DNA of 64,000 bases from JAEUMD01 sp036768475 (GTDB lineage: Bacteria; Pseudomonadota; Alphaproteobacteria; Rhizobiales; Hyphomicrobiaceae): assembly GCA_036768475.1 (NCBI GenBank), contig DAIPMW010000011.1:62001-126000 (forward strand), in the 5' to 3' direction. Position 1 is the stretch's first letter. Each line of letters opens with the position of its first letter. Both the position numbers and the translations under genes were made by a program. Shown here piece after piece: positions 53,918 through 63,672 of this stretch. Under the pieces are notes generated by a model. It saw only the letters and a list, made by a program, of their open reading frames with translations. It was not told where the DNA came from and made no database searches.

Positions 53918-55021
53918 TCACTGCTTCGCTTCCGCCGTCTCGGGAAGTGCAAAGTACACATCGACGCGCATTCCGGTTACCAGCTCCGAGGCATCGTCGA
54001 GTGTCGCGACAACCTCCAGAACATCGACGTCGCTTGGACGACGCGGACCGCGCGAGACGATGTTGGGTGCGCCAATTGACGAAGCGATGGCCGTGACGCG
54101 ACCGGTGAAGTCCTTGTCGGCAAAGGCATCAGAGCGCACGACAACGCGCTGGCCGATACGGATCTTGGCCAGATCGCGCTCCTCGACCTCCGCGCGCACC
54201 TTTATCTGGCTCAAGTCGCCAAAGGTCACGAGAGGAAGCTGCGCCGTCGGTCCAGTCAGTTCTCCGGCCTTCGCGTCCACGCGCAGCACGGTGCCTGCCG
54301 AAGGCGCGCGGATGCGCGTGCGCTCCAACGCCTGATAGGCCAGACGAAGGTCTGAGCGTGCCTGAGTGAGCGCCGATTCCAGACGGTCGGGGAGCGGCAT
54401 GCCCTCTTTCTTGTTGATCGCCGCAAGCTCCGCGCGCGCATCGGTAACTGCCTTCTCCTTGTCCCTGACTATCTGGCGCAGGTTGACGAGATCGGTGGTG
54501 TCGCCGCCCGACTTCACGTTGGCAAGGCGTTCGTCGAGCAACTGGCGGGCCTGGAACAGCTCGCGATCGGCAACCTCGGTGGCGTCGGCAAGTTTGCGCC
54601 GATCGAGAGCGAGGCCGGCCGCCTTCGACTCGTCGTCACGCTCGCGGCGTCGCACCTCGGTTTCGGCCTCGGCCGCAGCGATACGCGCGAGCTGGTCGGA
54701 GTCGTCCAGGCGAATCATAAGATCGCCAGCCTGAACGTGGTTATTGCTTGCGACCAGCACCTCCTGGATCTCGCCGGCGACCGGCGCGGAAACGATAACA
54801 ATACCGTCCCTGGGCTCGATGCGGCCGGTTGCCGAGGTTGCCCATTGGCGCTGCTGCCGCACGACGCCGAGGGTGCCCTGCGCGGAGCTGGCGGTGCTGC
54901 CGGTTTCGATCGAATTGCCCGGTGCGCGGGCATTCGGCTGCCAGGTGAGCATCGCGCTCACGGCTGCTGCCGCAACGAACGCAACCGCTATCGTCGCGAT
55001 GGTGGAATCGATCTTAGCCAT
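53918..55021 (-). CDS. ABC exporter membrane fusion protein (DevB-like)
   Basis: A 367-residue HlyD-family adaptor. One N-terminal membrane segment (TIATIAVAFVAAAAVSAMLT), lipoyl half with VVSAPVAGEIQEVLVASNN, a long coiled coil (about 120-240) and the segment RTRIRAPSAGTVLRVDAKAG. It differs from the RND adaptor at 48217 and follows the ABC genes, matching the DevB subunit of DevBCA-type exporters. ATG 55021 is chosen because it gives the anchor at the N-terminus; it overlaps the end of the ATPase gene by 8 bp. Confidence 0.9.
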   Translation of the reverse strand: MAKIDSTIATIAVAFVAAAAVSAMLTWQPNARAPGNSIETGSTASSAQGTLGVVRQQRQWATSATGRIEPRDGIVIVSAPVAGEIQEVLVASNNHVQAGDLMIRLDDSDQLARIAAAEAETEVRRRERDDESKAAGLALDRRKLADATEVADRELFQARQLLDERLANVKSGGDTTDLVNLRQIVRDKEKAVTDARAELAAINKKEGMPLPDRLESALTQARSDLRLAYQALERTRIRAPSAGTVLRVDAKAGELTGPTAQLPLVTFGDLSQIKVRAEVEERDLAKIRIGQRVVVRSDAFADKDFTGRVTAIASSIGAPNIVSRGPRRPSDVDVLEVVATLDDASELVTGMRVDVYFALPETAEAKQ

Positions 55022-55766
55022 GTGCTTTACGCCTCTTCGTGAGATCGGTGATTTCGGGCGCGTCGAGCCCTTCGGGGCGACGCGTCTCGCGGACGATCTG
55101 GCCGTCCTCGATATAGATTGTGCGGTCGGCAAACGGCATCGTGCGAGGATCGTGCGTGACCACGAGCACGCTCCGGTTTTGCTCCTTTGCAATACGCGCG
55201 AGCAGCGCCATCACCTGCTGCCCATTCTCCGTATCGAGCGCCGCCGTCGGCTCGTCGGCGAGAATGACGGAGGGGGAGCTTGCAATCGCGCGGGCCACGG
55301 CAACGCGCTGCTGTTCACCGCCCGACATGTTGCCGGGGTGATACTTCAGCCGGTGGCCAAGGCCAACCTCGCGGAGGCATTCTTCCGCGCGGGCCGCCGC
55401 CTTGAACCCTTTCTGGCCACGCACATCGAGTGCGATGCGCACGTTCTCCAGCGCCGACAGAGTCGGGAAGAGATTGTACGACTGGAAGATGTAGCCAATG
55501 TGCTCCCGGCGGATCTCTGCCAGCTTTTCCGCACTCAGTCCTGCGGTGTGATGCCCGGCGACGCGGATCGTGCCGGAGGTGGGCGACATGATACAGCCCA
55601 GTATCGACAGCAGCGTCGTCTTGCCGGAGCCCGAGGGACCCATCAGCAAGGTCAACTCGCCTGCCATCAGGTTGAGAGACACGCCCTTCAAAGCCGTGAT
55701 CTTGCCGGCGCCGGAGCCCAGCTCTTTCACGACATTGACAGCTTCCATAACCGCTTCGCCTGTCAT
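55014..55766 (-). CDS. ABC transporter ATP-binding protein (DevA/LolD-type)
   Basis: A 250-residue ATPase of the MacB/LolD/DevA group. Walker A GPSGSGKTT, Q-loop YIFQSYNLFP, signature MSGGEQQR, Walker B VILADEPTAALD and switch His in VVTHDPR are all intact. It pairs with the FtsX-fold permease, whose stop it overlaps by 4 bp, and with the MFP downstream. Energises export to the outer membrane of an unknown lipid or drug. Confidence 0.95.
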   Translation of the reverse strand: MTGEAVMEAVNVVKELGSGAGKITALKGVSLNLMAGELTLLMGPSGSGKTTLLSILGCIMSPTSGTIRVAGHHTAGLSAEKLAEIRREHIGYIFQSYNLFPTLSALENVRIALDVRGQKGFKAAARAEECLREVGLGHRLKYHPGNMSGGEQQRVAVARAIASSPSVILADEPTAALDTENGQQVMALLARIAKEQNRSVLVVTHDPRTMPFADRTIYIEDGQIVRETRRPEGLDAPEITDLTKRRKAHG

Positions 55767-56893
55767 CTGTTGAACACCATGGCTGGATCAATCTTGGTCA
55801 CCTTCATGATCGCAGACATCGCGGAGATGGCGCACATGAAGACCGTGACGGCGAACAGCACCGCGGCGAGCCACGGCGTCATCACAAGGGGCAACGGCGT
55901 ATCGCGGCTGGCGAAGACCACAACCAGGGCGATGATCATTCCAAGCGTATAGCCGATCACCGCACTCAAGCCAGCCTGCCCGAGGATCACCTTATGGATG
56001 TATCCCGACGACGAGCCCAGCGCACGCAGAGTGGCAAACTCGTTCAAGTGATCCTTGGTCGATGAATATAGCGTCTGTGCGACAATCACGGTGCCGACGA
56101 GCAGGCCCAGCAGCGCACCGCCGATCAGGGCTATGCCGGCACCGGTCTTGAACAGCCACGTCTTAAGGCTGCGATCGCGAAATTCCGCCTTGGTGAGAAC
56201 CTCAGCCGAATCGAGCCGGCTCTTCAGCTCGTTGCGCACTTGCTCGATGTCGGCACCCGGCTTCAACTTGATGAGCAGGAAGCTCGTTGCGTCGCTCTCC
56301 CGGGAAAGCAGATGACTGGCGCGCGCCAACGTCGTGTAGACATACGGTGACTGGGTAAACGAACGAATGCCTTCGGTCAGTGCCTTGATACGAACGCGGC
56401 CGGAGGCGACCTGCGCGGTATCGCCGATGCCGGTGACGTCAAGGTCGCGGAAGTATGACTTGTCGATAGCGACGCCGTCAGGCGCTTTCACATCGGTCCA
56501 CGTCCCGTGCTTCAGCGCCCACGGTACAAGCCCCTCGTCCTCCGGATCAGTGCCGACGACGACGACACGGGTGGAGCCACCGCTCGGCTTGCGCCACTCA
56601 GCAAACGAGACGACGAGAGGCACAACACGCTCAACGCCGGGCGTTGCCAGCGCCTGATGCCGTTCGGCCGAATGCAGGAGAATACCGCCATCCTCGAAGC
56701 TCTTGGCGCCGAACGTGGTGACCCACAGGTCAGCATTCGCATGGTCGATGTTGGCCGTGATCATGCGGCTCGAACCAAGATAAAGGCCAAGCTGAACCGC
56801 GACCAGAACGATAGAAAACAGAATACCGACCAGCGTCACGACGAGCCGTATGCGGTCGTGAAACAGGTTGCGGAACGCAAGCGTCATGATCAT
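55763..56893 (-). CDS. ABC transporter permease (DevC/FtsX-like)
   Basis: A 376-residue permease: one N-terminal membrane helix (LVVTLVGILFSIVLVAVQLGLYL), an extracytoplasmic domain of about 220 residues and three C-terminal helices (ALIGGALLGLLVGTVIVAQTL and two more), the MacB/DevC topology. In cyanobacteria DevBCA exports heterocyst glycolipids; in rhizobia relatives are of unknown substrate. ATG 56893 was taken; ATG 56887 is possible. First gene of the operon permease-ATPase-MFP. Confidence 0.92.
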   Translation of the reverse strand: MIMTLAFRNLFHDRIRLVVTLVGILFSIVLVAVQLGLYLGSSRMITANIDHANADLWVTTFGAKSFEDGGILLHSAERHQALATPGVERVVPLVVSFAEWRKPSGGSTRVVVVGTDPEDEGLVPWALKHGTWTDVKAPDGVAIDKSYFRDLDVTGIGDTAQVASGRVRIKALTEGIRSFTQSPYVYTTLARASHLLSRESDATSFLLIKLKPGADIEQVRNELKSRLDSAEVLTKAEFRDRSLKTWLFKTGAGIALIGGALLGLLVGTVIVAQTLYSSTKDHLNEFATLRALGSSSGYIHKVILGQAGLSAVIGYTLGMIIALVVVFASRDTPLPLVMTPWLAAVLFAVTVFMCAISAMSAIMKVTKIDPAMVFNR

Positions 56894-57097
56894 CGCGTTG
56901 GACCTTGGTTGACCATCAGGGCAGTAAGTTTCCTGCCTTCGGTGACTTGAAACGACAGAGTATTACCGTACGTAAAGCGATATCGATCGCGATCATGAAC
57001 AGATGAAGTAGGGCGCAACCGCGGCGTCAAGCCTCTAAAAACCAGAACATTGCACGAAAATACAGGGCGACGTCGCGCCGCACACCGATGTGCGGAT

Positions 57098-57118
57098 TTT
57101 AACGAGCAAGTCGTTAAA
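57098..57118. promoter_or_regulatory. Inverted repeat between the ABC operon and the DUF2147 gene
   Basis: TTTAACGA (57098-57105), spacer GCAAG, TCGTTAAA (57111-57118): perfect 8-bp arms in a 369-bp divergent region. The core AACGAGC...TCGTT resembles the TetR-type operator at 47295-47316. Probably a regulator site; the protein is unknown. The rest of the region shows no gene. Confidence 0.45.
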
Positions 57119-57262
57119 GCCTTGCGTTTACATACACGGATATGTCCAAAGGCATGACGAAACGTCGCTTTCCCGGCCAGGCGGACCAACATCAATTCAC
57201 CATTTTGCCGTTTTGGTATGCTGGAAACAACGTTTCTCCAACCCGGAACAACGAAGCTGACC

Positions 57263-57820
57263 ATGTGGATTTTCAAGTTCAATTCGGACTGCCGATCCGC
57301 GGTGTCCAGTGAGGGCCGCGGACACGGACAAAACGCTTCGGGCCGCTGCTGGTACGGCGCGGCGCTGGCAGCAGCGGCGTTCTTCACGCTCGGTGCAACG
57401 GCCAGTGCTGATCCTCGCGAAGCCGGCATCTGGTACGACGATACGGGCAAAGGCGCCGTCGAGATCTTCGAATGCGGCACCAACCTGTGTGGACGCATCG
57501 TCTGGCTGAAGGATCCGCTCAATGCCAAGGGCGAACCGCTGAGAGACGGGTACAATCCAAATCCGACACTTCGCGCGCGCACCATCTGTGGCCTGCAGAT
57601 TCTCGGCGGACTGGCAGCGCAACCCGACGGCACGTGGGACGAAGGCTGGGTGTACGATCCCAAGGTGGGCAAATCCTATAATGCGGCTCTGCAGGTGGCG
57701 GGCCAGAATCTCATTCTCACCGGCTACAAGGGCGTGCGACTGTTCAGCAAGTCGTTCAAGTGGACCAAGGCACCTGAAACATTGCCCAAGTGCGATATGT
57801 CGACGACAGCAGCACGCTGA
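57263..57820 (+). CDS. DUF2147 family exported protein
   Basis: A 185-residue protein with an N-terminal region ending in a signal segment (GAALAAAAFFTLGATASA) and a DUF2147 domain. The family pattern is clear: GIWYDDTGKGAVEIFECGTN, LCGRIVWLKDPLN, LRARTICGLQIL, DEGWVYDPKVGKSYNA and LILTGYKGVRLFSKSFKW. Similar periplasmic lipocalin-like proteins occur in many Proteobacteria without a known ligand. ATG 57263 is chosen; an upstream frame is possible. The unusually long polar n-region (about 30 residues) before the signal core leaves the start uncertain. Confidence 0.85.
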   Translation: MWIFKFNSDCRSAVSSEGRGHGQNASGRCWYGAALAAAAFFTLGATASADPREAGIWYDDTGKGAVEIFECGTNLCGRIVWLKDPLNAKGEPLRDGYNPNPTLRARTICGLQILGGLAAQPDGTWDEGWVYDPKVGKSYNAALQVAGQNLILTGYKGVRLFSKSFKWTKAPETLPKCDMSTTAAR

Positions 57821-57942
57821 GGCGTCTCATGCTGCCGGCAAGGGCGGGCTCTGTTGTGGTCCGCCCGAGACTGGTCGAAGTTAGGCTGCGGGGACGCGTA
57901 CCAGTTCCGCGTCTACACGCAAATGCCCGCACCATGATTTGA

Positions 57943-57969
57943 AAGGCCCGCTGGCTGCCAGCGGGCCTT
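57943..57969. terminator. Bidirectional terminator
   Basis: Perfect 12-bp arms AAGGCCCGCTGG (57943-57954) and CCAGCGGGCCTT (57958-57969), loop CTG, between the convergent DUF2147 and esterase genes. Confidence 0.85.
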
Positions 57970-57982
57970 CTCGTTCGCATTC

Positions 57983-58894
57983 TTATTCAGCGGCGCCCGA
58001 ACCGGCGACCTGCCGGTCGGCAATCGGCCTGACCGCACGGGACTGCTCTGCGGCGGACAGGCGATCGACGAAATCGACCGCACGATCGACGACGACGTGG
58101 CGCTGCCGGTCGAGCGTGACCATGTGATAGCAATCGTCGAGAACGATCGTCTCGACCATGCCGCCCAGCCTGCGCTGCAGCCTGAATGCATTCGACAGAT
58201 CGCTTTGATCGTCGAAACGCGGATGCATGATCAGCGCCGGCTTGTCGATCGTACCAAGCGTGCGCTTCACGTGCGAAACGAGGCGCCGGAACTGATAGAC
58301 AAGGCCACCGCCTCGGCCGAACAGGTCCTCCACCGGACGATCGTCAGCCGTGAAGCTCTCGATGACGAACTTGCGGATACGCTCGTCTTTGATGCCGTAG
58401 GGTGCGCGCTGGCGAAAATGGAACAGACGCGCGGTGAAACGCTCCCGCACCAGACGGAAAAAGTTGAAATACCACGGGATCGCCCAGCCATTCGGCCAAA
58501 GCGTCGGCGCGAACAGCATAATGCCGCCGATCCGCTCGGGCCGCTTCGCGGCGAGACAGAGCGCCAGCATGGCGCCCGCCGAAAGTCCGCCGACATAAAT
58601 CGTGTCGCACGTCTCGGCCATTTCCTCATATGCGGACTCAAGACCGGCATACCAGTCCTCATAGGAGGAAATGCCTGACACGTCAGTGCCCGCCGTCATG
58701 CCCGGAATAAACGGGCAATTGACCGTGTAGCCTTCGCGGGCGAACGACTGGGCGAGATAGCGCAATTCAACAGGAGTGCCACCCAGGCTGTGGACCAGGA
58801 GCACGCCCGAACGACCGCCGGGAACCTTGTAACTACCCTGATGGCCGTAGATTTTTTCTTTGTTGCTCATGCGTTTATAACAACTCATTTCCAC
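57983..58894 (-). CDS. Alpha/beta hydrolase (carboxylesterase/monoacylglycerol lipase type)
   Basis: A 303-residue serine hydrolase resembling thermostable carboxylesterase Est30 and monoacylglycerol lipases. HSLGGTPVELRYLA is the oxyanion region; the nucleophile elbow is GLSAG (S105); the acid is probably D228 or D229 (HPRFDDQSD) and the base H257 (DDCYHMVTLD). No signal peptide. The start may be the ATG at 58870 (MSNKEKIYG) rather than 58894. Hydrolyses short or medium acyl esters; natural substrate unknown. Confidence 0.85.
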   Translation of the reverse strand: MEMSCYKRMSNKEKIYGHQGSYKVPGGRSGVLLVHSLGGTPVELRYLAQSFAREGYTVNCPFIPGMTAGTDVSGISSYEDWYAGLESAYEEMAETCDTIYVGGLSAGAMLALCLAAKRPERIGGIMLFAPTLWPNGWAIPWYFNFFRLVRERFTARLFHFRQRAPYGIKDERIRKFVIESFTADDRPVEDLFGRGGGLVYQFRRLVSHVKRTLGTIDKPALIMHPRFDDQSDLSNAFRLQRRLGGMVETIVLDDCYHMVTLDRQRHVVVDRAVDFVDRLSAAEQSRAVRPIADRQVAGSGAAE

Positions 58895-59581
58895 GCTACT
58901 CTAATTGAGGAGTAGCCCAAGTTCGTCCCTGTAGCCAATCCCCAAGTTGTAGGGGCCGCTACGATTAGCCCTGACGGTCCTGAAGCTTCCTCGCGATGGG
59001 CCCCTTTGCAGACCGGATTTCGGTCGGCAGAAGCCTTCTCAATTTCGTCGCTCCGTCGTGGCGGCATAGGCGCAAGAGAGACACCCGTTAGACATTGCCA
59101 CCGTTTCGTCACGCTTGACGCAGCCATCACCTGATCGCTGCACCGCACACTCGACGGGCAAACCCGACCCTTGTGCCAGACCTGACCAGGATTGCGATAT
59201 GTCAGTCTGACGCAACCTGATCGCGAATCTGCAACAATCTGCAACAATTGATGGAAACCTGATTGTTGCAGAACGACTTGAGGCTTTGGGAAGGACCCAA
59301 AAAAGTGTGCGGTAGGGGGTGTGATCCCTCCATTTGGCGAGATCGTGGCAGCGGAGAATTCATGTTGCAGCGCAACGTGGATAAACGGATGCGGCACACC
59401 GTCTCCTCGCCTGAAGGCGCTTTGCTCTGTCGCGCGCATGGTTGCGCCTTCCCCCAACTCGATACTGTCCCAAAGAACCGGAACGGGCCGGTCATGCCGC
59501 TCGGGACGCCGTCAATTGGTGAAGGCTAGCGGTTTGCAGCAGGACTAGCCCGCGCGTTCAATTCGTATGCTTAAGCCGAAT
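58895..59581. other. 687-bp gene-poor region
   Basis: No reliable gene. Short overlapping frames (plus 59263-59529; minus 58885-59457) lack ribosome binding sites and family resemblance. An AT-rich stretch around 58860-58915 is the likely promoter of the esterase gene. Confidence 0.4.
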
Positions 59582-60991
59582 TTACCGAGCGATCCGATCT
59601 GGTTCCGCAGGTGCGGCCGCACGCGCACCGAAGCGCGCCAGGAGCACGTAGGCAGCAACGGCCGCGCACAAGGCATAGCTGTAAGGCGTCGTCGTGCCGC
59701 CGGTCAGCGTAGCCACGCCCCACACAGAAGCGCCAGTCAGCAGCGCGGCCAGTGCACTCAACTGTCCTCCAAAACGGGTGAAAAGGCCGAAGACGAGGCA
59801 GACGACGACGCCAGAGCTGCCGAAAGCCGCGGCCACTTCCACGAGGTCGCGGATCGATGTGGCGGTCATCGCCAGGAGATAGGCGACAATGGTCAAAACC
59901 ACCACGGACGCGCGAACAGCCAGCAAGCGGGTGCGCTCGCCGGGATTGCCCGCCAGTTCCATCAGCACGTTGTGCGAGAGCAAAGACGCAGCGGCGATCA
60001 GAGTCGAATCCACGGTTGAAAGAATGGCGGAGATGATGGCGCCGGCAAAGACAACGTAGAGCAGGTCCGGCATCAGGCGTTCGGCCATCTGTGGCACGAC
60101 CTGTTCGAGATTGTCTCCTGAGAGCCCGGGTATAATGGCAGGCCCGATCAAGCCCAGGTAAACAGGGATGAGGCCGACGGTGAGATAGAGCCCGGCACCT
60201 GCCATTGTGGCGCGCGCTGCGACCTGTGCGGAGCGGCAACCCAGAATGCGAGAAACGAGCTCGATCGCGACGACCGTGCCGCAGACCGGAATGAGCCAGT
60301 GCTCGATACGCTCCCCCCATCCCACACCGTCGGGCGCCGTCGCGATGTCGAAACGCTCGGTGGGAATTGTTGCGATACTTGCGGTGAACCCGCCCACCGA
60401 GTCGGCTGCAAGCACCGCCAGAACGACCAGCCCGACGATGACGGCTATGCCCTGGACAAGATCGGTGATGGCGTCCGCCATCAGGCCGCCCAGAACCGTA
60501 TAGGCCGATACGACGACCGCCGCGAACGTTATGGCGATCGTCACATCGGTTTCGGAGACTGCACTGACGACCTGCCCGAAAGCACGGATCTGCGCGGCGG
60601 CCCAGAAGATACTGCCGGGTACCAGCAGGACCACGACCAGTCGCTCGGTGGCCGTGCCGAAGCGATCGCGAAAAAAATCTGCGAAGGTCGTAAGGCCGCG
60701 CCGCCAAAGGGCTGCCGCGAAAACAATACCCGCAATGAACAGCGACAACGCGTAGCCGAAGGGATCGAACTCCGCACCCTTGAGTCCCTGTTCATAGACG
60801 GAGCCCGACGTACCGACGATGACCTCCGCGCCGAACCAGGTGGCAAAAACCGTGAAGGTGCCGATGACGGGCCCCAGTTTTCGCCCGGCATTAATGTAAT
60901 CGCGCTCGGTGGAGATGCGGCGTGAGACAAGGGCGCCGATCAGGAACTGGATGAGTATATAGCCGATCACGCCGGCCATGACCGCATTCAT
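59582..60991 (-). CDS. Sodium:solute symporter (SSS) family transporter
   Basis: A 469-residue LeuT-fold transporter with about 13 membrane helices. The sodium-site region is seen in VFATWFGAEVIVGTSGSVY and in AGAIISAILSTVDSTLIAAA (conserved Ser/Thr in TM8); YTVLGGLMADAITDLVQGI is also typical. It imports a small solute with Na+, but the sequence does not reveal which (pantothenate, proline and acetate types are possible). ATG 60991 follows a GGGGGG run; TTG 61015 is upstream. Confidence 0.9.
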   Translation of the reverse strand: MNAVMAGVIGYILIQFLIGALVSRRISTERDYINAGRKLGPVIGTFTVFATWFGAEVIVGTSGSVYEQGLKGAEFDPFGYALSLFIAGIVFAAALWRRGLTTFADFFRDRFGTATERLVVVLLVPGSIFWAAAQIRAFGQVVSAVSETDVTIAITFAAVVVSAYTVLGGLMADAITDLVQGIAVIVGLVVLAVLAADSVGGFTASIATIPTERFDIATAPDGVGWGERIEHWLIPVCGTVVAIELVSRILGCRSAQVAARATMAGAGLYLTVGLIPVYLGLIGPAIIPGLSGDNLEQVVPQMAERLMPDLLYVVFAGAIISAILSTVDSTLIAAASLLSHNVLMELAGNPGERTRLLAVRASVVVLTIVAYLLAMTATSIRDLVEVAAAFGSSGVVVCLVFGLFTRFGGQLSALAALLTGASVWGVATLTGGTTTPYSYALCAAVAAYVLLARFGARAAAPAEPDRIAR

Positions 60992-61275
60992 CAGTCGCCC
61001 CCCAATGCCGGCCAACGCCAGTCCCGCCCTGCGCCATCAAAGCGATGGCAGGCAGCGGCGGTCAAGCGGCGTCGTGGGGGTTGCCCACGCAATCGATATC
61101 GAAAAGGTCGACCGGTGCCGGATGCTCATGCACGACAGGAAAAGCAATTCTTCCGGCTGCGGCGGCGCATGTCATGCAGATCGCACATTTTGCGCTATAT
61201 TTGCACTATCGACTGGCGCCGGACCCTGCAAGACGGGTTTGCTGGGCCCTCACGCGGCCCTTGCGCCGTGCCGCC

Positions 61276-63192
61276 ATGAAAGGAGCCTGCCGTTTGCCCG
61301 GACGCGCCGCACGCCCAATTTCCTACATCAGCGCGCTTGCTGTCGGCCTGGCCGGTCTGCCGCTTCACCCCGCTAACGCCGCTGCCGCGCCGGCGATGAC
61401 GCGCGCGCAGTACGAGGCCTGCCAGACGCACGACGAAGCAGCGTTCCGATCGGCCATCGCAGCGATCATCGAGACGGCGCTCAACGCCAGCATCTCGCAG
61501 GTCGACTACGCCGAAATCGTCAAGGACCAATGGCGCGACGGCAATCTCGACCAGATCGTCGATACGCGCGTCGACCTTGCAGTCGCCGATGTCCGCGATG
61601 AAACGAGTTGGGGTGCACTCATCAAGAGCCTCGCCTCGAAAGAGAAGGCACAGGAACTGGCGGCAGCGGTTGCCGAACGCGTTTATCGCTCCGACGCGAT
61701 GAAGGCGGCAATCGAGGGGTTGGCGACCGGTGTGGCGCAGGATCTGGGCAAACGCCTGGAGCTTGCCACGGCAGATGCGGCGCAACCTGCGCTGAGTTGC
61801 CTTGAAGCCTACCTCGGGCCACGTTACGGCAACGCGGTCGCAGGGTTCGTCACCAGCGGCGACGGCGCAAATGCCTTCGGAGCCGACGCAGGCCAGGCCT
61901 CCGTGACCAATACGGATATCCTCAAGGAATCCAGCAGCGGCATTACCGGCGTCGCGATCCTCGTGCTGCGGCGGCAGATGGCCAATCTCGCCCGGCGGCT
62001 GGGGCAACGTGTGGTTGGCGCGGTTCTCTCACGCATTGTCTCGGCGGCGGCGGGCGGTGTCGGCCTTGTCCTCATCGCAAAGGATATCTGGGACCTGCGA
62101 CACGGCGTTCTGCCGATCATCGCCGACGAGATGAAATCGGAAACGACAAAGGAAAAGGTGCGCGAGGAGCTGGCCGCCTCCATTGCCGAGCAGATCCGCG
62201 AGCATGTCAAAGAGATCTCGGCCAAGGCCGCTGATCAAGTGGTCGCGGTGTGGCAAACCTTCCGGCGCGCGCACGCCAAGGTGCTCGAATTGTCGGAATC
62301 CAACGAGCCCTTCAAGTCCTACTTCAATGGACTTGCGGCAAACCAGCTCCCGCGGCTCGATGCGGTGGTTGCCCTGATCCTCGCCGAGGAAGGTGCACCC
62401 GGCGTCGTGCGCCGCCTCGAAGATGGCACCCTGGACCAAGCGGTCTCGCACATGCCGCCGGCAGCCATGGAGATCGCCAGCGCACAGCGTTCTCTCGAAA
62501 CGGGGCTCAAGTGGCAGGCGGTCGCTGGCGACAAGATCGGTTCCGTCGTCGCCAACGAAGTGTATCGTCGCGCCAAGCCGGAGGACTTCAGCAACGCGAG
62601 CCTGCAACGCCTGCTTGCGGTTGGCGACCGGCTTGCCATCACCCGGCTGGCGGATCTGAGCCGTAGCGCGCGGGACACACTGTTCGACCTCGGCTCCAAA
62701 GACCTGAAGCTCCTGGCCCGCAGTCTGGCGGAAGACGAACTCGAAACACTTGCCGACTACCTCGCAAGGCTCGAACCCGGCCCGCGCGAGCGCATATTGA
62801 AGGCTGTGGCCAATGAGCCGGGCACGATGCAACGCATAGCGCCCGAGCGCGTGCGACGGGCTATTCTTGCAAGCCGCGACCAGATGGCGGCGATCGAAAT
62901 GGTGCTGCGTCCGCAGGGCGTGCTCGATCCGGTTGCCGCCTACGAGGACATGCAGCGGGCGTGGAGCGGGCAGGTCAGTCCGTTCCTGATCTGGGAGAAG
63001 CACCCGGTCGCAGTGGTCCTCATCGGATTTGTCGCGCTGTTCTTCTTGTTGATGATCCGCCGTTTGCTTCGGCCGCGACGGGCGGCACCGCCCGACGCCG
63101 GCAACGCCCCGCACACGCCGCAGTCGGGCGCAGAACCGGAGCGGCCTGCGGCGCCCTCTCGCGAGCGGAAATCGATGACACAGGATAGCTGA
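61276..63192 (+). CDS. Large exported membrane-anchored protein, unknown function
   Basis: A 638-residue protein I do not recognise. It has an Arg-rich n-region and a signal peptide (YISALAVGLAGLPLHPANAA), a helical body with a glycine-rich hydrophobic stretch near 255-275 (LSRIVSAAAGGVGLVLIAKDIW), and a single C-terminal membrane helix (HPVAVVLIGFVALFFLLMI, about 575-595) followed by RRLLRPRR and a 45-residue Pro/Ala tail. The body holds two Cys (YEACQTHDE, LSCLEAYLG). The predicted topology is a periplasmic body with a cytoplasmic tail. ATG 61276 is chosen because the signal peptide follows it. Divergent from the symporter gene. Confidence 0.7.
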   Translation: MKGACRLPGRAARPISYISALAVGLAGLPLHPANAAAAPAMTRAQYEACQTHDEAAFRSAIAAIIETALNASISQVDYAEIVKDQWRDGNLDQIVDTRVDLAVADVRDETSWGALIKSLASKEKAQELAAAVAERVYRSDAMKAAIEGLATGVAQDLGKRLELATADAAQPALSCLEAYLGPRYGNAVAGFVTSGDGANAFGADAGQASVTNTDILKESSSGITGVAILVLRRQMANLARRLGQRVVGAVLSRIVSAAAGGVGLVLIAKDIWDLRHGVLPIIADEMKSETTKEKVREELAASIAEQIREHVKEISAKAADQVVAVWQTFRRAHAKVLELSESNEPFKSYFNGLAANQLPRLDAVVALILAEEGAPGVVRRLEDGTLDQAVSHMPPAAMEIASAQRSLETGLKWQAVAGDKIGSVVANEVYRRAKPEDFSNASLQRLLAVGDRLAITRLADLSRSARDTLFDLGSKDLKLLARSLAEDELETLADYLARLEPGPRERILKAVANEPGTMQRIAPERVRRAILASRDQMAAIEMVLRPQGVLDPVAAYEDMQRAWSGQVSPFLIWEKHPVAVVLIGFVALFFLLMIRRLLRPRRAAPPDAGNAPHTPQSGAEPERPAAPSRERKSMTQDS

Positions 63193-63442
63193 GCCGCCGG
63201 CACCGGCGGCGCCCGATAAGCGCATCCGGCCGGCGCGACCGTTCTGCAACGCATCCTGCTGCGGCATTGTGGTCACGCACAGGCGCACGCTCCAGGGAAG
63301 TTGCCCACAGCCCGGATCAAGGGATGCTGCGGCGCGCCGGGCCGCCTGCTATAAGCCGCACGGAGTACCGCAATCTGTCGCCGCGACAACCTACCGGAAC
63401 CTTTGGGATCGGGTTCTGCGGCCTGCAAGGAGAAACGCGACC

Positions 63443-63619
63443 ATGGCCCTGAAGGCTCCGAGCATCTTGACGTTCGTCTTTGCCATCGTGGTGACGGTAA
63501 CCGTTCTCATTACCAAGTTCTTCAATGCCGAGATCCCCATGCTCACGGGCAACGAGTTCTGGGCGCTGCTTTTCGCGCATATCGTGTTGCTCGCCGGCTG
63601 CATGATGCGCGGGCTTTGA
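63443..63619 (+). CDS. Small two-helix membrane protein (58 aa), unknown
   Basis: A 58-residue protein with two hydrophobic segments, ILTFVFAIVVTVTVLITKFF (7-26) and FWALLFAHIVLLAGCMM (39-55), separated by NAEIPMLTGNE. AAGGAG (63428-63433) lies 9 nt before the ATG, so translation is likely. No family recognised; similar tiny proteins are common in rhizobia. It is 250 bp after the large unknown protein gene. Confidence 0.7.
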   Translation: MALKAPSILTFVFAIVVTVTVLITKFFNAEIPMLTGNEFWALLFAHIVLLAGCMMRGL

Positions 63620-63672
63620 TGCAGCGTGCCCCCTCGCCCGCAGATACGACGCTGGTCCTGCGGGCGCAGCAC

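Noticed and set aside
58885..59529. Frames on both strands upstream of the esterase gene
   Set aside because: They overlap each other, lack start signals and have no family resemblance.
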